This document shows, piece after piece, positions 27,163-36,919 of a stretch of DNA of 64,000 nucleotides. The stretch lies in NCBI GenBank assembly GCA_023205875.1, contig CP060756.1, positions 1,302,001-1,366,000 of the forward strand. The letters run 5' to 3'. Source of the stretch: Chloropicon primus. Taxonomy: Eukaryota; Chlorophyta; Chloropicophyceae; Chloropicales; Chloropicaceae. Every line of letters begins with the position of its first letter. Positions within the stretch are counted from its first letter, which is position 1. A program made the position numbers and the translations under genes. The notes below the pieces were generated by a model. It did no database searches. It worked only from the letters and a program-made list of their open reading frames with translations, and had not been told where the DNA came from.

Positions 27163-30100
27163 TCATTGCTGACTCGCTTGTTCTCTTCGGCGGCCGTCGA
27201 TGGCCTGCCTCTCCTCCCCCCCCTCCTCCTCCTCCTCCTTGGAGAAGGCGAGACTCAGGAGGTAGGTGTGACAGACCTTCTTCGCAAAAGAGGTGGGGAT
27301 GACCCAAGAGAGCCTCCTGTAGCCGAAGACGATGGCCGTGCCGAGCCCCCTCCTCACCCACTTGTTCCCGCACCTGCGGCGAACGAGCTTGTGGAAGGGA
27401 AGAGCTCTCGCAAGCGAGCCCGAGGCCAGAACGATGGCGACGTTCTGGACGAAAGATGAGACTATCATGAGAAGCTGCCTCCTCGGATCCTTCCTCTTCT
27501 GCGACAGGTGCCTGAGTTTGGCGCTGAACGAGGAGGAGTCAAGACCGGTGATGTGCATGCTCTTCTTGGTGCTGAGCTCGTCCCCCTCTATCAGCCCCTC
27601 CGACGCCATGATGAATTCGACGTAGTCCAGGAGTTCCTCTCTCTCGGATTCCAGGATCGGAAGGTTCCTTATGGACAGCAGGTTGTCCTCTATCGAGACC
27701 TGGCAGTTCTTGAGCTGGAATACGTGGTCCACGATCCCCTGCAGGTAAGCCTCGAGGTACGTGTCGTTCATTCCCACCGCTTCAGAGAGTCTGAAGGTGG
27801 CCGTCAGATCCGAGGTCAGCGCATTTCTGGAGGCCCACAGCCTGAACATGGCCTGCTTAGGTGGCGTGGTGAGCATCCGCAAGGACGACAGCGTGACGGC
27901 GCTGTACACCCCCTTCAGGCCATTCGTCTCCGCCCCCTTCACAGCCGAGTCGGTCATGTCCGAAGCAGTGCTAATGATGATCGTCCACCCCGCGTGCTTC
28001 ACCGACGCGGCCGTGGCTCTGCATACAAACACAAGAGGATCCACGAAAAGCCTCCACGGCCTGGTGATCCAATTCCCGCCCCTCTTCCGGTCCTGCTTCT
28101 CCCCCGGCTCTGTCGTCCCTCTCCTGTTCCCCACGGCTTCCAAGTACTGGTCGACCGCAGTGTCAACCCAAGGCACCTTGAAGTCCACGCTCTCCCTCGC
28201 GATCGCGAGGAGGACGCTTTGAGTCAGCTGCTGGCTCACAGTCTTTGCGATGTCCTTGCCAGACATCTCAATGTCGCTCAGCAATATCCTTTTCTGAAAC
28301 AGGTGCACGGTTCCAATCTCCGGCGCCCCCAGGACGTTCAGGATGGTCTCAAAATCGCTGAGAACCGAGTTCACCTCCACCGCTTGCGCCAAAGTTGCTG
28401 TCATGTTGTCGCTCGATCTTGACAACTTAAACGTGGCTTCAATATCCGGAAGCAGAACGTCTATGACTTTAATCTTGCGGTTGCCATCCATCCACCCGGA
28501 GGCCCTCCTCTTCTTCTCCTGGACTTCCCCGTCTTTCTTCTTCCTCCACCACTTTTGTATCTTTGTTGCGGCAGCCGAGCTCCTATCCAGTTTCCCCTGA
28601 TCTCGACGCCCCCAGAACCATTTCCTCTTCCTCGGATCCTTTCTGCCTCCGCTCCCCGCTCTCAATCTCTCGCTCTCGCTCTCTGGCCGCTCCCCCCATG
28701 AACTCTTAGTCTTGGCACCGGATTCACCTCTCTCGCGCTGCTTGTTCCCCTTCCAGGCCTTCTGGATCTTCCTCGCAGCCTCAACCTCCTTCTTGTTGTA
28801 CGTGGGGAAGAGCGTCATCAACTGCTGAACAATGGGCTCGTGGACAACGATCGACACCGGAGACAGATAGAGAAAGAGAGAAAGGCCTTCCTCCGAGTTG
28901 TTGTTGGCCGGGGCAGACTCCAACCGGAGATGAACATTGATTTGCGCGGCCTCCCCTTGGGTTGCATTTTGCCTCAGGGGGTTGTTGGGGAGGCCTCTCC
29001 GCCTCAGACACACAACAGACTCGGCGTCCGGGTGGTGGGTGTCGATGTCAAACCTGTGAATCGCTACCCTCGTATCGTCCAACCCGACGGAAGCCCCGGT
29101 CCTCGCGCTTGCTTGCACCAAGCGGCCCACCAGCAATTGGCATTTTGGATTGGTCTGGGTGCTGACAACTTTGAAGTTGATTTGGGCAACGTGATAGACT
29201 GAGATCTGCGTGCCCGACACTGGAGCTTTCGCTGGCTTCCTTGCCTTTGGAGTAGTCCTCTTTTTGCGCGAATAGCCCGTCACGCAAAGGGTGCTCTGAA
29301 GCTTCCTCAGGTGCCGGACGTGAAACTTGCCGACGGTCGCGCCCTGCAATCCTTGCAAAATGATCGCCAAGCACTCGATGGCGCACTCATTGATCTCAAT
29401 ATCCATCGGGCTCCACAAGTACACGCCAAAGAGGCTCTCGGGCACGCCTTGGTTGTCAGCCTGGTGCCCTGCGATGGCCGCCGAGGAGCACACCACGACT
29501 CTGGAAACCTGGCAAGCCGTTAGCATAGGCTCAGAGGGATCCTCACTGTCTCTCAGCAGAACGGCAAGGGCGAGGTTCACCTCCATTTGGCTCACACAGC
29601 GGGACCCCAAAACCGAGGTGGAGAGGCTAAGGACAATCCTGCAGAGCTCGTGGTCAAGGCCATCAGTCACGAGAGGGAAAGCCTTCTCGTCCAAGACGGT
29701 TTCGTCCTTCCTCGACAGCAAATGAAGCTGCACTTGCTGGCATTGCATCTCAAACACTGGGACTGGCGCAGCCGGAGCAGAACCAACGCCAACGAGTTCG
29801 ACCTGGCCAGGCGTGCCTTTGTGAAAGAAGAAGATTCCTCTCTTGCTGAGGCTGAGTGGCAACCTCTCCTTCTTGCAGAAGATCTTACCGGTTCTGTCCA
29901 AGCCGAAAACGCTACCGAATCGGCTGATCGTCACCTTGCCCTTCTTGCCCAGCGCCACAAAGTAATTCTCCCAACCATCGTATCCGCACAGCCCCAGCCT
30001 GAAGAATTTGCTCCCCCTGATTCTGTGAACCTTGAAGAGGCTGCACACGGAGTTGCACTGGAGCAGGTTTGGGGCCAAGTGGCTGACCATCGCTTCGTGG

Positions 30101-32211
30101 GTTTTCAGGTCAATCGCAAAGAAGGTGTGGACAATCTTATCCACAACCCTGCATCTCAGTGCCACCGTGTCTCCGTCACCTGGGGACACCAGGGGGTCCT
30201 TCGACTCCAAAGGCCGGAGCAACGTCTTGCCAACCCGCATTCCTTCCAGAGCGGGCGGTCTGGTGGTCTGGTCAGCACCTCTTCCCACCGCCCCATCGCC
30301 CTTTGGCTTGGCTCTCCACTCCTCGTCGAACAGCCTGCCAATCTCTAACGCTTCCTCCAGACTCAACAATATCGAGAAGGGGCTCACCTCCAGTCCCCCC
30401 TCCTTGCTGTCGAGGCGCTTCTGGTAGTACAAGCTGGTCCGTCTCACTATGTAACTCTCGGACAACTCCCGCAGGCTTTTCAAGGCGAACCAACTTCTGT
30501 CGATACCAAGGTAACGGATGCTGGCCTCCGAATAGTACTGCAGGTGCAGAGTGACGCCAAGTCCAAAGTAAATGTCTTCGCGGCGCCCCGTGCTTCCCAC
30601 GTGCACTTCGAACTTTATGAAGTCCAAGTTCAGGACCTTCTTAGGTTTCGCCTCAGGTGATGGAGGAAGGGACAACTGACCCTGACTGCGAACATCGTCT
30701 CCAGTAGCAGGAGCCCTGGTCTTGGTGGACCGCGTGAAGTGCAGCAGCTTGGCAAGCGCTGCTGTCCCGACGAAAATAAATCCCGGTTTTATCGTCGCGT
30801 ACAATTTGCTTTTCGGCTGCTGGAGTTCGACTCCGATCTTCCCCTCCCTTTGAGGACGTTGGTGAAAGTCCCTCTCCTTTTTCTGACTGTGCAACAGAAC
30901 CGACGGGAGCGAGCAGTCGACGTTCATCTCCTTCTCGCCGTCGGAATTGAGAGTCCCCCGGGCCGTGCACACCAGGTTGTCGACGATAATGTTTCCGGTG
31001 CCCCCCCCGCCGTGCACTGTCATTTGGGCGTGGAGGAACTCGACCAGCGTTTGCAGGGCCATGGCACCGTTTTCCGCGCGCTGAACGACCACGCGAGCCG
31101 AGCAGTTCCTGAGTGAGACCATGCCCCTCATGTCGTTCTGGTCCATCAAGAACACAAAGTTCGGAATCCGGAAACCTGCTTTGAGGCCCTCGTTCGAGGA
31201 CTGGAGCTCCAACCTCATCTCGAAGCACCTCCTGTGAGCCTTTCTCACCTTCATGTTCGGGAACAGGGACGACACGAAGGCCGAGCTGGAGGCCGTGGCC
31301 AGGAGGACCTTGCTCAAGGCGATCGCCCGGTCACTCGGCAGGCCCAAGGCCTCGAAGACAAAAAGCGCAACCTCGCTGTTGTAGAACGAGGAGTAGAACG
31401 TGAACGCCAGGAGGGACAGCGCAACGAAGTTCATGACATCCCTGACGAGCCTTTCGACGGGCCCCGGCTTCCTCCTGCTCACGATCTTCGAGACGACTTT
31501 GCTCCAGCAGGCCTTGTTCGAACGATAGGAGAGTTCGGACCCGAGGAACCGCTTCCGAAGGCTCTTCCCCACGAAGCGCATGTGGGGGGGGATGACGAAC
31601 CTCCCCACCCTCACCACCTGGTCCGCCTCGCCATCCTTGCTGATCCTTGCCGACAGCCTCCTGACGTGAATCGAGAGCAGCGCCAGAAGGGGGTGGGATA
31701 TGATACGCAGGCCGAGCAGGAAGCCCGGATTTGTGCACTTCCACAGCAAGAGAAAGAGCGGATCCCCCTCCTCCTTCGCCTCCCTCTCGGCGGCCGGCGA
31801 CTCGGCGGCCGGCGACTCGTCGCCCTCCGGTGGGGGACTCCCCGTCGCTGACCCCTCACCCCCCCCCTCGACCTCCCCCTCGTCTCCCCCCAACCCCTGC
31901 GTCGTCAAGTCGACGAAGGAGTCGTTGATGCTCGCGTACACCGATGGCGGCCAGAGCGACGCCCCGAGCTCGAGCTTGGACCACCCCAAGATGCTTTCCC
32001 TCGTCGACTCGCGGTACAGGTGCAGGTCAGACACCCTCAAGGAAAAGGCAGTTGGGTTCACCTCCACCCCGGCAGTCACGTTCTCCTCCACGTCCACGCC
32101 CCTCCTCAAGGCCACCTTGAGCGTAGACTTGAGGAGGCCCGTCAAAAAGAACTGCGACCCCGGCAAGTGCATCTCCTCACCCCTCCCTCCCCTCCCCCTC
32201 ACTTCCACCAA
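27163..32211 (-). CDS. Large protein, possible bridge-like lipid-transfer (chorein/AsmA-type) protein with IQ motifs
   Basis: 1,682 aa, single exon; alternative start 32172 (MHLPGSQFF). The N-terminus has an amphipathic helix and strand pattern GLLKSTLKVALRRGVDVEEN, then FSLRVSDLHL. This recalls the start of VPS13/chorein- and AsmA-type bridge proteins, which carry phospholipids between membranes. A hydrophobic hairpin lies at ~265-300 (FVALSLLAFTFYSSF). The middle is beta-rich and includes a PH-like patch (GYDGWENYFVALGKKGKVTI). Two IQ-type calmodulin sites, ARKIQKAWKG and ATKIQKWWRK, lie near ~1,165 and ~1,235. The C-terminus has an amphipathic, Arg-rich helix. None of this is decisive. It is divergent from SDA1 with about 136 bp between starts. 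Real gene: high; function: tentative. Confidence 0.6.
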   Translation of the reverse strand: MVEVRGRGGRGEEMHLPGSQFFLTGLLKSTLKVALRRGVDVEENVTAGVEVNPTAFSLRVSDLHLYRESTRESILGWSKLELGASLWPPSVYASINDSFVDLTTQGLGGDEGEVEGGGEGSATGSPPPEGDESPAAESPAAEREAKEEGDPLFLLLWKCTNPGFLLGLRIISHPLLALLSIHVRRLSARISKDGEADQVVRVGRFVIPPHMRFVGKSLRKRFLGSELSYRSNKACWSKVVSKIVSRRKPGPVERLVRDVMNFVALSLLAFTFYSSFYNSEVALFVFEALGLPSDRAIALSKVLLATASSSAFVSSLFPNMKVRKAHRRCFEMRLELQSSNEGLKAGFRIPNFVFLMDQNDMRGMVSLRNCSARVVVQRAENGAMALQTLVEFLHAQMTVHGGGGTGNIIVDNLVCTARGTLNSDGEKEMNVDCSLPSVLLHSQKKERDFHQRPQREGKIGVELQQPKSKLYATIKPGFIFVGTAALAKLLHFTRSTKTRAPATGDDVRSQGQLSLPPSPEAKPKKVLNLDFIKFEVHVGSTGRREDIYFGLGVTLHLQYYSEASIRYLGIDRSWFALKSLRELSESYIVRRTSLYYQKRLDSKEGGLEVSPFSILLSLEEALEIGRLFDEEWRAKPKGDGAVGRGADQTTRPPALEGMRVGKTLLRPLESKDPLVSPGDGDTVALRCRVVDKIVHTFFAIDLKTHEAMVSHLAPNLLQCNSVCSLFKVHRIRGSKFFRLGLCGYDGWENYFVALGKKGKVTISRFGSVFGLDRTGKIFCKKERLPLSLSKRGIFFFHKGTPGQVELVGVGSAPAAPVPVFEMQCQQVQLHLLSRKDETVLDEKAFPLVTDGLDHELCRIVLSLSTSVLGSRCVSQMEVNLALAVLLRDSEDPSEPMLTACQVSRVVVCSSAAIAGHQADNQGVPESLFGVYLWSPMDIEINECAIECLAIILQGLQGATVGKFHVRHLRKLQSTLCVTGYSRKKRTTPKARKPAKAPVSGTQISVYHVAQINFKVVSTQTNPKCQLLVGRLVQASARTGASVGLDDTRVAIHRFDIDTHHPDAESVVCLRRRGLPNNPLRQNATQGEAAQINVHLRLESAPANNNSEEGLSLFLYLSPVSIVVHEPIVQQLMTLFPTYNKKEVEAARKIQKAWKGNKQRERGESGAKTKSSWGERPESESERLRAGSGGRKDPRKRKWFWGRRDQGKLDRSSAAATKIQKWWRKKKDGEVQEKKRRASGWMDGNRKIKVIDVLLPDIEATFKLSRSSDNMTATLAQAVEVNSVLSDFETILNVLGAPEIGTVHLFQKRILLSDIEMSGKDIAKTVSQQLTQSVLLAIARESVDFKVPWVDTAVDQYLEAVGNRRGTTEPGEKQDRKRGGNWITRPWRLFVDPLVFVCRATAASVKHAGWTIIISTASDMTDSAVKGAETNGLKGVYSAVTLSSLRMLTTPPKQAMFRLWASRNALTSDLTATFRLSEAVGMNDTYLEAYLQGIVDHVFQLKNCQVSIEDNLLSIRNLPILESEREELLDYVEFIMASEGLIEGDELSTKKSMHITGLDSSSFSAKLRHLSQKRKDPRRQLLMIVSSFVQNVAIVLASGSLARALPFHKLVRRRCGNKWVRRGLGTAIVFGYRRLSWVIPTSFAKKVCHTYLLSLAFSKEEEEEGGEERQAIDGRRREQASQQ

Positions 32212-32347
32212 CGCTTCACCCTATCCATATCCTCCAGTCCTTGGTCCCCCCCCCAGTAACCGCCCGCCCCCTCCTGGTTGAATTTTTTTTTTTTTTCCAG
32301 CAGCCGTCAGTTCGTTCCCCCGGAGGTGGTGTCTGCAGACAGACGAC

Positions 32348-34609
32348 ATGAACAACGACCAGGCCAAGGTGTTCGACAAGAACACGCTCGATAACTTGAG
32401 GGTAAGGAGAACGGGGAGTTTGGATCGGACGCGGACACCGCGACGACTTCTTGAACGTTTCTTTCCTCCAAACGAACGGAACCACTGACCCGAGCGACGA
32501 CGGCTTCCTCCTCCTCCTCCTCCTCTCTCCGAGCAGAACCTCGTGAAGCGGGACGCCGAGGGGTATCGGCACGAGTTCTTGCTCCAGTTCAAGCACTATG
32601 AGGCGACGAGGGACATTTTCTTGCTGCAGCCGAGCAAGAACTCCAAGGAGTTTGCGGACCTCATCATGTTTATTGCTCAGGTGTCGCACTGCTACCCTGA
32701 GGACTGCAAGACCTTCCGCAAGGAGCTCATGGAGCTGCTGGAGAAGCACGCGAGCGTGCTTGACGCCATGCTGCGGCGGTCTCTCGTGCAGGCTCTGATA
32801 CTGATCCGGAACAGGGGCCTCATCCAGGCCCAGGAGCTCCTGCCCTTGCTCTTCAAGCTCTTCCGCTGCCAGGACAAGCTGCTGAGGAAGTCCATCTTCC
32901 AGCACATCGTGGCCGACCTGCAGAGGAGCAACGCCAAGCGCAGGGACGACAAGTTGAACAGGAAGATCCAGAACTTTCTCTACTCGGTTGTCGGGGAGGA
33001 CAACGAGCTCGCCGCCAAGAAGTCCCTCTGCGTTCTGACACAGATGTACCACAAGAGGATCTGGTCCGACGCCAACACGGTCAACGTGGTGGCGAACGCC
33101 GTGTTCCACAAGAGCCCGAGGATCACGGTGGCCGCCCTCAAGTTCTTCATGGGACACGACGACATGGACTCGGACATGGAGTCCGACGACGAGGACACGA
33201 ACCTGGAGACGGCCACGAGGGAGGACATTTACAAGGCCTTCAAGAAGGGAACCAAGTCCTCGAAGAAGAAGAAGCAGGCGAAACTGAAGAGGGTTCAGCT
33301 GGCGATGAAGAAAGTTCAGAAGGGTCACATGGACAAGGGAAAGTCTTACTCGTTCACGGCGATACAGCTGCTTCACGACCCCCAGGGCTTTGGGGAGAGG
33401 CTCTTCTCCAAGCTGAACAAGACGAACGAGAGGTGGGAGACCAAGCTGCTGATGATGAACGTGATCAGCAGGGTCGTCGGAGTCCACCAGCTCCTGATCC
33501 TGAACTATTACTCGTTCTTGCAAAAGTATCTCCAGCCGCACCAGAGGGAAGTCACGCAGGTTCTCAGCGCCCTGATCCAAGCGACGCACAACCTCGTCCC
33601 GGACGACGTCCTGGCTCCCGTTCTGAGGCAGCTCTGCAACTACTTCATCAACGACAAGTCGAGGCCCGAGGCCATGGTCGTGGGCCTGAAGACGGTGAGG
33701 GAGATGTGCGTCAGGCAGCCCCTGATCATGACCTCGGACCTCCTGCAGGACCTGGCCCAGTACAAGAAGTTCAAGGAGAAGGGCGTGTCCATGGCGGCGA
33801 GGTCCCTCATCGGCCTCTTCAGAATCCTGTCTCCCAACATGCTGCACAAGAAGGACCGGGGCAAGGGGGCGGACGGCGACGCCACGGTGGAAGCTTACGG
33901 CGCCTTCTCGCCGTCCAGTGGCGTGGACGGAATCGAGCTCCTCAGGAACGCTCCCTCGGACAGCGACATGGACAGCGACATGGAGGAGGCCGGAGAGTCC
34001 AGCGACGAGGAGGAGGACGCTGGCCCCGCGTCCGGTTCCGGTTCCGAGGACGAAGGGGAGGCCGACGAGCAGCAGGGCGAGATGAGCCTGAGGCAGCTGA
34101 AGAAGCTGGCATCCAAGTCCAAGTCCAAGAAGGAGGAAGAGGAGGAGGCTGCCGACGAAATGGAGGAGGACTGGGACAACGGCATTCTCTCGCAGGAGGA
34201 CTTCGAGCGCATCAGGGAGCTCAAGCAGAGGGCCCTGGTCAAGCAGATGATGAGCAAGTACGGCCTCAAGGAGGACAGCGTTGCGTTCCACAACACCATG
34301 GAGGAGGCGGAGAAGCTCCTCAACTCGAGGCAGATCGTCTCGGACAGGAAAGTGGACGCCGAGGACCTGGAGTACACCAAGCGCTACACGAAGACCAAGG
34401 AGGAGAGGCTGCAGTCGGTCCTCGCGGGTCGCGAGGGGAGAGAGGGATTCACCGCTGCCGCCAGCAGGAGGAAGTCCAAGGCCGGAGGCCTCTCCAACAG
34501 GGAGAAGAAGAAGAAGAAGTTCATGCCCTTGGCCGCCAGGGTCAGCCAGGCCAAGAGCAGGAAAAGGAACAAAAAGTGGAGGCAGCAGGGCAAGCATAAG
34601 AACGTGTAA
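32348..34609 (+). CDS. SDA1: SDA1 homologue (60S ribosome biogenesis factor)
   Basis: Exons are 32348-32401 (18 codons) and 32537-34609; the 135-bp intron has CTGACCC and a GAGCAG acceptor. The product is 708 aa. SDA1 is needed for maturation and nuclear export of pre-60S subunits. Splicing gives DNLRNLVKRDAEGYRHEFLLQF, the family's N-terminus. HEAT-like helices fill ~1-470 (KRIWSDANTVNVVANAVFHK, then FFMGHDDMDSD, and VARSLIGLFR-type repeats). An acidic tract lies at ~530-570. The C-terminus has the SDA1 signature (TKEERLQSVLAGREGREGF) and a KKKKKF nuclear-localisation cluster before a Lys-rich tail. A TGTAA motif overlaps the stop. Together with RRN3 downstream it makes a ribosome-production neighbourhood. 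Confidence 0.9.
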
Positions 34610-34810
34610 CGCAACACAAATTCATCTCTTTCATCGGGTTTCACCACCCAGAGAGCAGGCAGAAGCTGGCCCATCTACCTTCTCCACTTCAATTCACAAC
34701 ATCTCCATCTTTCCCCTCGTTCGGGTCCCTCCCTGGACAGCAGATCTCTCTCTGGGCAGCCCTTCCATACAAAAAAGGAGAGGAGCCGGAGGCCGGCCGC
34801 GCGCGCAGCC

Positions 34811-36880
34811 ATGACTGAAGACGCGTATAGGCGTGACGAGGCGTACCGCCATGTGTCCGCGGCCGTGCGAGATCCCACCGGCGCAGGTGCCGCGGCGTAC
34901 GCGGAGCTCCTCGCGACCCTGGACAGGGCGAGGGCGACCCTCGCGAACGCACCCCTGGTCGAAGAGGAGAACACCGAGGCGGACCTCGAGCTCAAGGTGG
35001 TGCTGGACAGCGTGGGCTCGAACGTGTCGCTCCTGACGAGGGAGAGCCACTACAACCTGATCGAGAGGCTCTTCGACGGCGTGACGATGGGAAGGGGTTT
35101 GAGCCCGTGGTTTCTGGAGCAGAACTCGAGGCGGAGTTTGCTGGACCTGCTGACGAACTTGGTGGTGAGCGGCTCGCTGGCGAACACGGCGCTGGACTTC
35201 TTGGTGCGGTCGTTCTGTCCCCCCCTCGGGCTGAGGCAGTGGAGCGGGACCGCGGCCACGGAGGTGAGGAGGAGGAGGCAAGGAGCCATCCTGGCCGACC
35301 TGAAGACCACGGTGCAGGCTTGCCTCCGCATGGCGCCCACGCTGTACGAGGAGGTCGTCCAGCAAGTCCTGTCCAAGTGGCCCCACAAGTACATGGACCT
35401 CCTCCGAAGCGAGAGCTACTTCAGGATCGCGTTTTGGTTGGCGCGGGGACCCGCTCGGCACGCCGCAGACAGGATCGTATCGTGTGCGGTGAACGCCCTG
35501 GTGGAGCTTGACGTGGAGACCAAGTGGGAGGGGGTGGGGGACCTCGCGCAGCTGGAGGACTTCCCGACGCCTGAGAAGGCGCAGAAGAGGGACGTCGGCG
35601 ACTTCGAGGAACTGGACGAGGCGGACATGTTCGAGTACGGCACGGTGCAGGAGGTGGCGGGAAGCAGCCTGGCGAGGAGCGGCCAGAAGAAGGCAGCAGA
35701 GACGGTGGTGGATGCGGATTCAAACCTGGAGAAGCTGGACGCCCTGGTCCAAATCGGTCTCGAGTACTTGAAGGAAGTGCACGACGAAGGGAGCGGGGCA
35801 GCCGTGCATGAGGCGCTGATGGGCTGCTTTCAGCGGTCGATCTTCCCCGTGCACAACACGAGGCTGACGCAGTTCCTTGTATTCTATTCGTGGTCGAGGC
35901 AGCAAAGTTGCAAAAAAATGATCGTGTTCCTGTCGGGCGTGTTCCGAGCGGCGGGACACCCAGATGAGGCCAGGGCCAGGGCTGTGATGTATCTTGGGAG
36001 CTTCGTCGCTCACGCCGAGAGCCTGCCCTTTGCCCTTTCCTGCGAGGTCATGAGCGTGATCGCAGATTGGTGCGCCCAATTCTGCCAGCACAGTGTCAAG
36101 GGGGACGCTGGAACAGCCGTGGCGGAACCAAGCGGATTTGCGACCTTCTTTTACGCGTTCCAGGCCCTCTTGTACTCGTTTACCTACGTGTCCTCCTCAG
36201 CTCGGGAGGTTGTGCAGTGGAGCTTCTTGAGCAAGCTCTGCAACTCGTGTTTGGTGCAGATATGTTATCACTGGAGCAATCCTTTGGCAAAGTGCTCGAC
36301 GAGCGTGGTGGAAGACTTTCTGCAGCAGGTGACGCGTCTCAAGCTAATTGACCGTGAGACAGTGTCCAAGCTGAGGCAACTGCATGGGGATGCCACCGTG
36401 GAGTCCGACCAGCACTTCCCCTTCAGGTGTGGGAATCTCAAGCTCTGCGGTCCTTTCATCGTCTTGCACGGCGCGTACCGGAGCCAACCCATGAAGCCCG
36501 TGGGCTCGCACGACCACCTGTTCGCAGACATAGATCACCACTTCAAGGTCGGGTCGATGGGACAGAGGTCTGACACGCACTTTTCTCAGAGCCCCAGCAA
36601 CGGCTTTCCTGGAAGCTACCTGTCGGAGGAGGACGACTTCATGCAGTACAATGGGGCCTCGACGGCGAGAGAGGCGTGGTTCGCAGGGAACCAGCGGCCG
36701 ATTCCGATTGGCATGAAGGCGCAAGAGCTGTTTGCGGGGTTTGGTGCCAGTCCCGGGGGTCATGGCGGCAGCCTGTTTTCGGGATCCATGTCCACCAGCC
36801 CAGACATGTCTATGTCACTGAGCGCTTCCCTCAACGAGAACAAGGGCTTTGTCAAGCACTTTGCGAGCTACAAAAAGTAA
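34811..36880 (+). CDS. RRN3: RRN3/TIF-IA homologue (RNA polymerase I initiation factor)
   Basis: 689 aa, single exon. RRN3 bridges RNA polymerase I to the rDNA promoter. The family's HEAT-type helices are visible: an early region with LLRSESYFRIAFWLAR, the acidic linker DVGDFEELDEADMFEYGT, and the core LDALVQIGLEYLKEVHDEGS. Then come FPVHNTRLTQFLVFYSWSRQ, AVMYLGSFVAHAESLPFAL and FATFFYAFQALLYSFTYV. The C-terminal ~150 residues (Ser/Gly-rich, FAGFGASPGG) are variable. The SDA1 gene lies 201 bp upstream in the same direction. The stop is only 39 bp from the PKS stop on the other strand, so their 3' UTRs almost certainly overlap as antisense RNA. This is also where base composition changes sharply. 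Confidence 0.85.
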   Translation: MTEDAYRRDEAYRHVSAAVRDPTGAGAAAYAELLATLDRARATLANAPLVEEENTEADLELKVVLDSVGSNVSLLTRESHYNLIERLFDGVTMGRGLSPWFLEQNSRRSLLDLLTNLVVSGSLANTALDFLVRSFCPPLGLRQWSGTAATEVRRRRQGAILADLKTTVQACLRMAPTLYEEVVQQVLSKWPHKYMDLLRSESYFRIAFWLARGPARHAADRIVSCAVNALVELDVETKWEGVGDLAQLEDFPTPEKAQKRDVGDFEELDEADMFEYGTVQEVAGSSLARSGQKKAAETVVDADSNLEKLDALVQIGLEYLKEVHDEGSGAAVHEALMGCFQRSIFPVHNTRLTQFLVFYSWSRQQSCKKMIVFLSGVFRAAGHPDEARARAVMYLGSFVAHAESLPFALSCEVMSVIADWCAQFCQHSVKGDAGTAVAEPSGFATFFYAFQALLYSFTYVSSSAREVVQWSFLSKLCNSCLVQICYHWSNPLAKCSTSVVEDFLQQVTRLKLIDRETVSKLRQLHGDATVESDQHFPFRCGNLKLCGPFIVLHGAYRSQPMKPVGSHDHLFADIDHHFKVGSMGQRSDTHFSQSPSNGFPGSYLSEEDDFMQYNGASTAREAWFAGNQRPIPIGMKAQELFAGFGASPGGHGGSLFSGSMSTSPDMSMSLSASLNENKGFVKHFASYKK

Positions 36881-36919
36881 GGTAATTAAACGTGTATTAA
36901 TAGTATTGATTTTTATTTT

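Noticed and set aside
32216-34597. Antisense 793-residue frame over SDA1
   Set aside because: Leu/Val/Arg shadow of SDA1 codon bias.
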